Of a stretch of 64,000 bases of DNA, positions 36,201 to 43,039 are shown piece by piece. The translations under genes and the position numbers were made by a program. The stretch spans positions 1 to 64,000 of the forward strand of contig NZ_JAFMVC010000007.1 of the NCBI RefSeq assembly GCF_025499605.1, written 5' to 3'. The notes under the pieces were generated by a model that saw only the letters and a program-made list of their open reading frames with translations, ran no database searches and was not told where the DNA came from. Numbering within the stretch: position 1 is the stretch's first letter; the number at the start of each line of letters is the position of its first letter. This DNA comes from Carboxylicivirga litoralis (lineage in GTDB: Bacteria > Bacteroidota > Bacteroidia > Bacteroidales > Marinilabiliaceae).

Positions 36201-36488
36201 ATAACCCTCCGAAGCAAACTTTCTGATGAAGCTAAAGAAAACACTTTACTTCTGTCAGTACAGGATGAAGGCATCGGGATACAAAAGGAACACAGAGAAA
36301 GCATCTTTGATCTTTACCTGCAGGTTAAAACCCAAAAATCGGGCATGGCTAACTCAAATGGACTAGGTTTGAACTTTTGCAAAATTGCCGTTAACGAGCA
36401 TGGTGGCAAAATTTGGGTAGAATCAGAAGTTGGCAAAGGCGCTACCTTCTTTTTCGAGATACCTTTGCAACAACAGTCTTCGAAATAG
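33267..36488 (+). CDS. Two-component-type sensor histidine kinase with periplasmic propeller
   Basis: Membrane histidine kinase of 1073 residues. The signal peptide (1-22) is followed by a large periplasmic two-bladed propeller of reg_prop repeats (short WIGT/WVGT units throughout 30-650) and a Y_Y_Y-like domain before the single transmembrane helix (about 780-802). The cytoplasmic part has a coiled linker, the H-box MIVHDLKNPL with phospho-acceptor His862 and a HATPase domain (NAIKYSK, DEGIGI, GLGLNFC). This is the front half of a hybrid two-component system of the polysaccharide-utilisation type, but the receiver and AraC-type DNA-binding domains are absent and no response regulator is adjacent. 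The start at 33267 gives a normal signal peptide. Confidence 0.88.
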   Translation: MLKRLTYIFLISCLISSYAVGNNLKFKSFNTDDGLSGSTVTCFYKANNNLMWIGTDKSIDLFTGQEFIPLKNFIVDSISTLQVSVTSIAEHQKNTIWVGTWGDGLLSVNIETGEYNHYWMNDNLSNTTISDNYINCLTVFEEQLWIGSNYCLSQKIGDTFTHYSFEEVLSKGIPDIRAIIPKYKHLLSIFTNAGEIIELNTQTGTYQKVAEIRAPIKNITCVVKDKNNQYWIGSEYSGLMILDENYQHINSAGELTKELSNSHLSDIIAHPEYGIFISSDGGGLYIVNPDDYSFQHLQHSYSNMYSLRSNQLESLFLDKDGLLWVGYFKAGFSQSMYESDGIEHIYKTTTNGGILPNKNVNCFTEDKAKNVWVGTENGLAIFDSLLSTTNHSSFYKKVLNQLKKLPVTALSSSIDKKTIYAGTYNNGLFIIDPEQKQITNFNTINSKLESNFIRNIKQLNDSILYVATVDGGFYKYHHNKFEKIKVYYANEYEIQDFFHIELINQEKLWLSSAGKGAFRISTPSGSGEMFNSIITTICYSTSITSDSSTYIASNKGLFEFNNNTNTFDPIHTSNDAIDYYGIIETDPTHLWISSSSGLYRYNRTNEKMERIVSPNIQNKEFHPGAYYKRSNGQLLFGGTNGFNVISPENYSPGSSSPDVFISELKIYNTPIKPGQLYDEKEILTQQINYTEKISLSHNIDLFSIKVNTIDYRNNNTNIAYTISKNGIESEVFYTVDEIAFLNMQPGKYKLRIYPINNLSFDINQDAAKEITIIKNAPWWHSIWIYFGLLVFIVITILSLHFLRIRELSRTKRMLQKKVTERTAAILSQKERLQHQKNELQGILAQNKKLESFKESIISMIVHDLKNPLNGIIGLSSLNEVKYLEHINSASRQMLCLVENILDVRRYETHSLKLFYQQCDIRQLANEAIDEVRFLLKDNQIEIINLTQHLQLSVDKDIIRRVYINLLTNAIKYSKVSGKITLRSKLSDEAKENTLLLSVQDEGIGIQKEHRESIFDLYLQVKTQKSGMANSNGLGLNFCKIAVNEHGGKIWVESEVGKGATFFFEIPLQQQSSK

Positions 36489-36635
36489 TATAATATTTTT
36501 TACCATTATTCGTTTTACCTTAAGCATTATTCATTCATATGTCATTTATTATTTTGTATTGGCATATTGATGTTTATTTTTACAGCTCTAATTATACAAT
36601 TTGATTGAAAATTATTTAATAACCTTAATAAAAAG

Positions 36636-37121
36636 ATGAAGAGACAACTATTGACACTAGCCGTTTGCCTATTCAGCATGGCTGCCTTTAGCCAGGTTAA
36701 AAACCAGCACGCTATTGGTGCTCGATTGGGAGCCGGAAACACGTTTGGTTCGCAAGTAACTTATCAGTATGGTTTATCGAACTACAACCGTATTGAGGTT
36801 GATTTGGGATTTCACTCCAACACCAATGGTAATGGCTTTAACCTTTCTGGTGTATACCAATGGGTGTGGGACATAGAAAGCGGTTTTAACTGGTATGCCG
36901 GTCCGGCTGCAACGCTTGGTTCATGGAGCTATAACAATGATTACTCTGGTAGCGGTGATTCAGGCGCTTACCTTGGTATTGGCGGGCAGATTGGTGCCGA
37001 ATATAACTTTGAAGAGATACCGCTTAACCTGAGTGTAGACACCATGCCTCAGATTGGCTTTGGCCCAACAAACAATAATTTCAACATGGGTTTATCCATA
37101 AGTGCCCGATATACGTTTTAA
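36636..37121 (+). CDS. Small outer-membrane beta-barrel protein
   Basis: Protein of 161 residues with a signal peptide (1-19, cleavage after AFSQ). The rest consists of alternating strands rich in Gly, Asn, Tyr and Trp, for example HAIGARLGAGNTFG, VYQWVWDIESGFNWYAGP and YLGIGGQIGAEYNF, and ends in ISARYTF with a terminal Phe. This is the pattern of a small outer-membrane beta barrel of about eight strands. The function is unknown. It is followed by a terminator. Confidence 0.8.
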   Translation: MKRQLLTLAVCLFSMAAFSQVKNQHAIGARLGAGNTFGSQVTYQYGLSNYNRIEVDLGFHSNTNGNGFNLSGVYQWVWDIESGFNWYAGPAATLGSWSYNNDYSGSGDSGAYLGIGGQIGAEYNFEEIPLNLSVDTMPQIGFGPTNNNFNMGLSISARYTF

Positions 37122-37143
37122 ACTGTATCGCAAATGATATAGA

Positions 37144-37170
37144 GGCTCGGCAATTTGTCGAGCCTTTTTT
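37144..37170 (+). terminator. Rho-independent terminator of the OMP gene
   Basis: The stem GGCTCG/CGAGCC (37144-37149 with 37159-37164) is followed by six T. The T-run overlaps the -33 element of the next promoter. Confidence 0.85.
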
Positions 37171-37197
37171 GTTTTTCATCTGTTTAAACTACTTTTG
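37168..37197 (+). promoter_or_regulatory. Promoter of the ECF sigma gene
   Basis: TTTG (37168-37171) and TACTTTTG (37190-37197) are separated by 18 nt, matching the housekeeping-type promoter. The start codon is 18 nt downstream. Confidence 0.65.
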
Positions 37198-37215
37198 AGT
37201 TCAACCTAATGCAGG

Positions 37216-37797
37216 ATGGACAAGACCAACAACCCTCAAATACTATGGAATGCACTTAAGGCAAATGACAAAGCTGCTTTCGATAAGCTATTTAAAATGC
37301 TTTATCCTTCCTTATGCCGTTTTGCCCACACCATCACCCATTCTACTTTATTAGCAGAAGAAGCCGTACAGAATATTTTTGTGACATTGTGGGAAAAGAG
37401 GCTACAACTAAATCAGGTGGACAATATCAAATCCTATTTGTTCAAAACCACATACAACCAGTGCCTCTGGCTATTAAAGAAAAACAAAACACAAAAATTC
37501 TACGAAAATCAATATGCTCTCGAAGCTCCGTCTGAATTGAGCCTCGAAGAAAAAGAAAACTGGGAAGCATTCAGACCTCATATAGAAAAAGCTGTCAGCA
37601 ATCTACCCGATAAGTGTCGCCAGATATTTTTATTACGCCGTTATGAAGGATTAACCAATGCTGAAATTGCCGACTATCTTAATATATCGGTTAAAACGGT
37701 TGAAAATCAACTATCAATTGCCATCCAGAAATTACGCACTGAGCTGCATCCTTTCATAAAAAGCCTGCTTATTTTATTTTTTATTGAGAATCTTTAG
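37216..37797 (+). CDS. ECF-type RNA polymerase sigma factor
   Basis: Extracytoplasmic-function sigma factor of 193 residues with regions 2 and 4 only. Region 2 spans about 15-85 (FAHTITHSTLLAEEAVQNIF, WEKR). Region 4 includes LPDKCRQIFLLRRYEGLTNAEIADYL and the helix-turn-helix SVKTVENQLSIAIQKLR. The C-terminus ends in a hydrophobic stretch (FIKSLLILFFIENL). The next gene, 203 nt downstream, is a FecR-type anti-sigma factor, so it is a cell-surface-signalling sigma in the FecI style. The gap to the anti-sigma gene holds three hairpins. Confidence 0.9.
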   Translation: MDKTNNPQILWNALKANDKAAFDKLFKMLYPSLCRFAHTITHSTLLAEEAVQNIFVTLWEKRLQLNQVDNIKSYLFKTTYNQCLWLLKKNKTQKFYENQYALEAPSELSLEEKENWEAFRPHIEKAVSNLPDKCRQIFLLRRYEGLTNAEIADYLNISVKTVENQLSIAIQKLRTELHPFIKSLLILFFIENL

Positions 37798-37866
37798 GGG
37801 TATTTGGTTTGGGCTTCCTCTTTAAAGAAAAAGCGATACCAAAATGTTAAAAATGAGAAGTATTCT

Positions 37867-37949
37867 GAAGCCCAACGGGCTTCAAATATCAGCATAGGAC
37901 ATCGTCCTATGAGTCTTGTTTATAGAAAACCTATTGCCCCTTTGGGGCA
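37867..37949. repeat. Three consecutive hairpins between sigma and anti-sigma genes
   Basis: Three near-perfect stems follow one another: GAAGCCC-AAC-GGGCTTC (37867-37883), CATAGGAC-ATC-GTCCTATG (37893-37911) and TGCCCC-TTT-GGGGCA (37935-37949). The pattern resembles interspersed repeats found in many Bacteroidota. It may influence mRNA processing inside the operon. Confidence 0.7.
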
Positions 37950-38000
37950 TGCTATCAACCAATATTACAACCTAAAGACGAAGCAAGAAACCAAAAGCTC

Positions 38001-38945
38001 ATGCAAAAAGAAGCTCCCATTAATAAAATATTATCTAAGCTAGACAATTCTATTGGTTCTGAAGCCGAAACCGAATTAAATGAGTGGCGCCACGCATCTA
38101 AAGAAAATGAATCGTTCTTTAAGGCCTTTTTGTTTTTCTGGGACGACAAACAAACCGGAATTACCACATTTCAGCCCAAAACTGATCAAGCTTTAATAAA
38201 AGTTCATCAACGCCTTTCCCGTCTACAATTCATAAGGCAGACGATAAAAACAGCCGCTGTTTTCATCGCATTGATTTCAGTTGGTAGTGTATTATGGCTA
38301 TTAAAACCCGAAAACAAAACCATTCGAATAATAGCTACTACACAGCAAGAGACACTTCTACCTGATAGTACGAGGGTTATTTTAGCTAAAGGCAGTGAAT
38401 TAATCTATCCCGAATCATTTAAAGCAGCAAAACGAACGGTTAAGCTCAATGGTAAAGCCTGGTTTGACGTGGTTCATGATCCCGAACACCCTTTTATTGT
38501 TGAAACACACAAGGCTTACACCAAAGTCTTGGGTACTCAATTTACCATAACAGCCAAAGACAATACGCCAACGGCAGTTTTTCTTGATCAAGGAAAAGTG
38601 TCTTTTAAACCTAAGCAATGGTTAGCTCAAAAACAGATATTAGAACCTGGCGAGATGATAAGTTATTCCAATGGAGCTTATCACAAAACAAAGCAACACA
38701 ATCTGAATGCTTCGTCGTGGGCCACATATCAACTGAAGTTTAAAAGCACAGCTCTTGATGATGTTATCCTTGAGCTAAAGGCCTACTACAATGTTGATAT
38801 TGAACTTCAAACAGCACAGATTGGGCAATTGCGCTTTAGCGGAACCATAAAAGACAAAGACCCTTACAATGCCCTTGAAATAATTGCTTTAACCCTTAAA
38901 CTTAAATTAATCCAAAACGAAAATACCTTCATCCTAAGTCTATGA
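38001..38945 (+). CDS. FecR-family anti-sigma factor
   Basis: Inner-membrane anti-sigma regulator of 314 residues. The N-terminal cytoplasmic part (about 1-78) would bind the ECF sigma factor encoded upstream. A transmembrane helix lies around 81-101 (TIKTAAVFIALISVGSVLWLL region). The periplasmic FecR domain has the ETLLPDSTRVILAKGSELIYPE and GKAWFDVVHDPEHPFIVET blocks and a C-terminal DUF4974-like domain (ALDDVILELKAYYNVDIE to DPYNALEIIALTLKL). Its stop codon overlaps the next gene's start (ATGA), so translation is coupled. Confidence 0.92.
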   Translation: MQKEAPINKILSKLDNSIGSEAETELNEWRHASKENESFFKAFLFFWDDKQTGITTFQPKTDQALIKVHQRLSRLQFIRQTIKTAAVFIALISVGSVLWLLKPENKTIRIIATTQQETLLPDSTRVILAKGSELIYPESFKAAKRTVKLNGKAWFDVVHDPEHPFIVETHKAYTKVLGTQFTITAKDNTPTAVFLDQGKVSFKPKQWLAQKQILEPGEMISYSNGAYHKTKQHNLNASSWATYQLKFKSTALDDVILELKAYYNVDIELQTAQIGQLRFSGTIKDKDPYNALEIIALTLKLKLIQNENTFILSL

Positions 38946-40513
38946 GAACAACATTCCTTCTTCTAACCTACTTGTTTATTTGCATTTTCAATACAGAAGC
39001 ACAAAAAACCACCCATTTTTATCTGGACAGTGTTGCCCAGGCTAACCAGCTGGAGTTGTGCTTTAGCGAGGACATGGTTAACCTGCAACGAACCATCTAT
39101 CCACCTAAGGATAGCCTGCCCTTAGACGATTATCTAAAACGACTGGCTTACGAAAGTCATTTAGATATTCAGCTCAAAGGCAGCAACCTGATTGTGACCA
39201 ACCCCAATGAGCAGACCATCTTAGTAAGTGGCCGTTTAAGAGATTTAAACTCGAATGAACCTCTGCCCTTTGCTCATATTTTGCAACGCGACTGGGGCAC
39301 TGGCTCCATCACCAATGCCGAAGGTGGTTTTGAGCTACACGTGCCATCTGTTTTAAGCGGGCTGCCTCTTGAGTTTTCGTGCATGGGCTATTCTGATACG
39401 ACCATCATCATCCCGCAAGGAGACAGCCTGAACTTAAACATCGCGTTACGACCCAAACCCTACAACCTCAACGAAGTATTGGTACTGCCCAATGGCAACA
39501 CAGCTGAAGACCTGGTGCGTATGGCCTGCAAACGTATCAAACGTAATTACCACCGAAAAACCGCTCAGATGGACGCTTTCTATCGCCGTACTGGCTTTCG
39601 CGACTCCACGTTTGTTCAGTTGATTGAAGCGGCTTTATTAGTCGAAGATAAGGGCATTGATATGCCATCATCAACAACCAAAATAAAGATTAGAGAAATT
39701 CGGAAAAGCCAGAATTACCTGGTGCCAATGGATGCAAAATACAAATGGGCTTTTGAGAGAACTGAGAAATATTTATTTGGTGGACACCGGAACATGTTTT
39801 ACCGGGCTATTGGCAATCCCGTTCGTACGTATAAAGCAGATTGGTGGTTCAGGCCTTTGGTTGACTACAATACATTCAAATACGAGTTTGAAGGCGCCAT
39901 GTGGCTCGATTCTACCAAGGTTTACAAAGTGAAGTATGAATACGACGCCTTATACCCCAACGGCAAACGCGCATCTGAGGTTGGCGATGATTTCTTTGGT
40001 GGCTATATCTACATCAATGCATCTGATTATGGCATCTTAAAAATGAACCGGGTTGAAGAATACTATGGTGACGACAAGCAAAAACAGGTATTTCGGATAG
40101 GTAATAAAACGCTTTGGGATAATGAGTATAGTTTTCAGCAGATTAACGGCAAGTATTATTTAAAGTACATTAAAGACCTTGATTGGTCCAGGGCTAAATC
40201 TTTTATCTATGAAAACCCCGATGCCGATGATAAAGACAAAAAGGTGAAATCGCGCCAATGGGCTGAGCAATTACTGGTTATCACCAATGTTGTTACTGAG
40301 CGTCAGCAACGCGAACGCATCCGGCAGAAAGAACTGCTTGACCGGCACGAAAACTCCTATGAAACAAATTATCCTTACAATCCTGAATTCTGGGAAAACT
40401 ATAGCATGATTAAACAAAAGCCATTACCGGGTAAAGCCATTGAAGACCTGGAATGGGAAAAATCACTGGAAATTCAATTTGAAGAAAACAGTACAGCCAA
40501 TGTTGAAGATTAA
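38942..40513 (+). CDS. STN plus carboxypeptidase-regulatory-domain protein without a TonB barrel
   Basis: Secreted protein of 523 residues. The signal peptide (1-20) is followed by an STN-like region (about 22-88), which in TonB receptors contacts the FecR anti-sigma. A carboxypeptidase regulatory-like Ig domain comes next (about 93-170, GRLRDLNSNEPLPFAHI). The remaining 340 residues are the domain found in stand-alone carboxypeptidase-regulatory proteins of Bacteroidota (AEDLVRMACKRIKRNYHRKT). There is no plug and no 22-strand barrel, so it is not a TonB-dependent transporter. It could be the surface-side partner of the anti-sigma factor. It overlaps the following ABC gene by 14 nt. Confidence 0.82.
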   Translation: MRTTFLLLTYLFICIFNTEAQKTTHFYLDSVAQANQLELCFSEDMVNLQRTIYPPKDSLPLDDYLKRLAYESHLDIQLKGSNLIVTNPNEQTILVSGRLRDLNSNEPLPFAHILQRDWGTGSITNAEGGFELHVPSVLSGLPLEFSCMGYSDTTIIIPQGDSLNLNIALRPKPYNLNEVLVLPNGNTAEDLVRMACKRIKRNYHRKTAQMDAFYRRTGFRDSTFVQLIEAALLVEDKGIDMPSSTTKIKIREIRKSQNYLVPMDAKYKWAFERTEKYLFGGHRNMFYRAIGNPVRTYKADWWFRPLVDYNTFKYEFEGAMWLDSTKVYKVKYEYDALYPNGKRASEVGDDFFGGYIYINASDYGILKMNRVEEYYGDDKQKQVFRIGNKTLWDNEYSFQQINGKYYLKYIKDLDWSRAKSFIYENPDADDKDKKVKSRQWAEQLLVITNVVTERQQRERIRQKELLDRHENSYETNYPYNPEFWENYSMIKQKPLPGKAIEDLEWEKSLEIQFEENSTANVED

Positions 40514-41195
40514 AAACTTAAACCATCAGTTTGGGAAACAGGGAGTGATAAAAGATATTACTTTTCAAACTAAAGAAGCAGGCTTGTATGTGTTTGCAGG
40601 CGCCAATGGTTGTGGCAAATCCACCTTGTTTCGATTAATAGGAGGTTTGTGTCTTCCATATAGTGGAAGCATTGAACTCAATAATGTCACTTGTGCCAAT
40701 GAGTATCGCCGCCACCTAGGCCTATCGCTCGAGCCTTTTAAAACAGAACCCAACCTTAAATTGGGTCAGATTTTAAAAATGGCACAAGAAGAAAAGTACA
40801 TCAGCGATGACGAAATAGACTATTGGCTTGGCTACTGGCAATTAAAAGAGGCTATTAACAAAAAGTTTAAAGCCCTGTCGGTAGGCATGGTTAAACGGCT
40901 TTCGCTAATAACGGCCTTCCTCGGCGAGCCCCCGGTTTTAGTACTCGACGAGCCTTTTAACGGCCTCGACCCACTGGGCATTGAGTTGCTTCAAAAGGTA
41001 TTGGAACGAAAAATAGTGGAAGGCAAGCTCATTCTTTTATCCACCCACCTGTTAAGTGAATTATCAAACACCATGGAACAAGTGATTATTATGGAAAAAG
41101 GGCAAATTAAAAAAGTGCTTGATAAAAACGAGGTCTCCAACTCAGAAAACAAATCAGTTATAATGCAATGGCTACAACCTCAAACCCAACTTTAA
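40500..41195 (+). CDS. ABC transporter ATP-binding protein
   Basis: Cytoplasmic ATPase of 231 residues. Walker A GANGCGKST (34-42), signature LSVGMVKRLS and Walker B VLVLDEPFNGLDPLG are complete. The start ATG at 40500 overlaps the preceding gene by 14 nt; a longer frame from 40440 would bring no extra domain. It pairs with the membrane protein that begins directly after its stop codon. Similar short ATPase-plus-permease pairs export lipids, peptides or drugs, or assist in membrane protein insertion. Confidence 0.9.
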   Translation: MLKIKNLNHQFGKQGVIKDITFQTKEAGLYVFAGANGCGKSTLFRLIGGLCLPYSGSIELNNVTCANEYRRHLGLSLEPFKTEPNLKLGQILKMAQEEKYISDDEIDYWLGYWQLKEAINKKFKALSVGMVKRLSLITAFLGEPPVLVLDEPFNGLDPLGIELLQKVLERKIVEGKLILLSTHLLSELSNTMEQVIIMEKGQIKKVLDKNEVSNSENKSVIMQWLQPQTQL

Positions 41196-41196
41196 T

Positions 41197-41922
41197 ATGA
41201 AACGTTTTATTCGTCACGAAAAACAAATACTGAGCAGTTGGCGAGTTGCTATTCCCCTTTTAGTTCTGGGGCTAATACTTTTCTTCTCAGCACTGCTGGC
41301 TCTTTGGTCTGGCAATAATAATCACCTCAGTGGCATTGATTTGGCTCGCCACCTATGCCAAAGAAGTATGAGCGCCTCCCTACCCGGTTTATTCTTCACC
41401 ATGTGGTTGATACAAACCATTTCTCATTACAACACAAGTAGCTACTATACAAGCTTGTTGCTTTTTGGAAGCAGCCGACTTCGTATTTTTATGTATTGCC
41501 AGGTTCAGTTAGTGGTGTACACAATTGTTTTCCTGGCTCTTAACTTCCTGATGTCTGCAGTGGCAGGCCTTATTTTTGGCATCTATCCCTGGCAATTGCT
41601 AACCGAACTTAACCTCAATAGCCTGCTGGCTTTTATGCTCTTCTTATTTGCGATTGGTAATCTTGCCATATTACTGAGCTTCTATCAGCCAGGTCACCTG
41701 ATTATTTTGCCATTTTTCTTTTACTGGCTGCTAGAGTCTTGGTTGGTGTCCTACGCACAACGACAGTGGGAACTAGAATACTTTAACCTGGCACCGCTGA
41801 GTAGCTTAAAAGCCATCATTGGCCAATCCATTCTAAATATACCGCAGCTAGTTGCCATAAGCATCTACTTCTTTGTCAGCATTATCTTATTGCATCGTGT
41901 TATTCTGAAAAAACAATTTTGA
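41197..41922 (+). CDS. Membrane protein, probable ABC transporter permease
   Basis: Inner-membrane protein of 241 residues with about six hydrophobic helices (approximately 17-39, 55-75, 93-118, 130-155, 165-185, 215-235). It begins two bases after the ATPase gene and so is the likely membrane partner. It has no recognised catalytic motif. It resembles the ABC-2 type in size and spacing, but the match is by topology only. Confidence 0.7.
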   Translation: MKRFIRHEKQILSSWRVAIPLLVLGLILFFSALLALWSGNNNHLSGIDLARHLCQRSMSASLPGLFFTMWLIQTISHYNTSSYYTSLLLFGSSRLRIFMYCQVQLVVYTIVFLALNFLMSAVAGLIFGIYPWQLLTELNLNSLLAFMLFLFAIGNLAILLSFYQPGHLIILPFFFYWLLESWLVSYAQRQWELEYFNLAPLSSLKAIIGQSILNIPQLVAISIYFFVSIILLHRVILKKQF

Positions 41923-41946
41923 TTGTCCATATTTACGCATAATGAT

Positions 41947-42023
41947 AAACGCAGAGACACAAAGACGCAGAGCTTTTTATGAGTATCTTATATAATTCTC
42001 TGCATCTCCGCGTCTCTGTGTTT
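41947..42023. repeat. Imperfect palindrome of CGCAGAG words
   Basis: Arms 41947-41972 and 41998-42023 match at 21 of 26 positions in inverted orientation around a 25-nt loop. It lies between the permease and the thioredoxin-like gene, where it could act as a transcript-stabilising hairpin. It shares word composition with the element at 28262-28418. Confidence 0.6.
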
Positions 42024-42102
42024 AGGCTTTTATCTGATAAATATTCTATCCACATTTTATACAAGATTACGAATATTCAAAAACAATTTTAATTACTTCA
42101 CA

Positions 42103-42657
42103 ATGAAAACCAAAGTCATTCCATATATTATTACTTTCTGTTTTATCGGCTTGTTAATAAGCACGAATGCCATTTCGCGCTGGCAGCAAACGGCCATATT
42201 TCGCCATTATGACAACATTGACGAACCCATCCGAAAAGTACTGGAACAAGATGATTTTCTGACAGATGAAAGCCATAACAGCATCTTTGTCATCAACCTC
42301 TGGGCTACCTGGTGTCAACCCTGTGCTAAAGAAATTCCACACCTGAATAAACTCGTGGATAAATACGAGAAAGATGGTGTTTTATTCCTAGCCATCAATG
42401 CCGAGAAAGAAAAAGAAGTGATTGAATGGCTCGACCTGCAAAAACACGATTTTATCTATTTCCACCTGCATAACCATACTGACCTTGCTAATTACCTTTT
42501 TCAACTCAATCCAGATACTCAATACAAAACCGGTCAAAAGCCACAACATTTACCTACCAACCTCATCATTAAAAATGGCGAGATTGTTTATTATAAAACC
42601 GGTTATAGTGAAAACAACATACAGTTACTGGAAGAAGCAATCAGAAATTGTATTTAA
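42103..42657 (+). CDS. TlpA-like thioredoxin-fold protein
   Basis: Periplasm-facing thiol-disulphide oxidoreductase of 184 residues. An N-terminal signal anchor (about 5-22) is followed by the thioredoxin fold with active site WCQPC (70-74) and a cis-Pro at HLPTNL. It is of the TlpA/ResA type used in cytochrome maturation or to reduce specific exported proteins. Position directly after an ABC transporter pair suggests that it modifies or repairs a substrate of that transporter; this is inference. It is the last gene of the ECF-headed module. Confidence 0.85.
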   Translation: MKTKVIPYIITFCFIGLLISTNAISRWQQTAIFRHYDNIDEPIRKVLEQDDFLTDESHNSIFVINLWATWCQPCAKEIPHLNKLVDKYEKDGVLFLAINAEKEKEVIEWLDLQKHDFIYFHLHNHTDLANYLFQLNPDTQYKTGQKPQHLPTNLIIKNGEIVYYKTGYSENNIQLLEEAIRNCI

Positions 42658-43039
42658 AACTGAGTTTAATTATTTAATTTGATGTTATATATCAGGTTCT
42701 AAATATTTTTCAGTACAAAATCCCCTGATATAACATGAATTTATTACATTGCGCTTTCCTAAGTCAAAATGTATAATGAATAAAGCTACAGCGAATAACT
42801 CTGTTTCTATAAAGTGCAAAAACCACAATTTGCACTGCATTATGCGTTTTTTATTTTCATCCTTAGCATTAATAAGTCTATATGGCCGCTTCGGCATAGG
42901 CTTATTCGAGTGCTGGATCTCCTGATTAAATACCATCATAACTGATAATAATTAGTGACCAACGGTCATTAACATACTTGCATGTACCTGTGTATATGCA
43001 AATCAACAATCCAAACAGTTTATAAGTAAATCAAATTCA
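42658..43039. other. Intergenic region before the peptidase operon
   Basis: This 382-nt stretch holds a hairpin-like repeat (TGTTATATATCAGG, 42683-42696, with CCTGATATAACA, 42724-42735) and a short ACC-AAC-GGT stem near 42958. The minus-strand frame at 42685-42939 is not convincing. The promoter of the following operon was not clearly recognised. Confidence 0.45.

Noticed and set aside
37804-38043. 79-codon plus-strand frame between sigma and anti-sigma genes
   Set aside because: It covers the three hairpins and overlaps the anti-sigma start; it is a product of the repeat sequence.
38942-40513. TonB-dependent outer-membrane receptor
   Set aside because: Only STN and carboxypeptidase-regulatory parts are present; no plug and no large barrel.
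42685-42939. 84-codon minus-strand frame
   Set aside because: It is in an intergenic region with a repeat; composition is not protein-like and there is no promoter.
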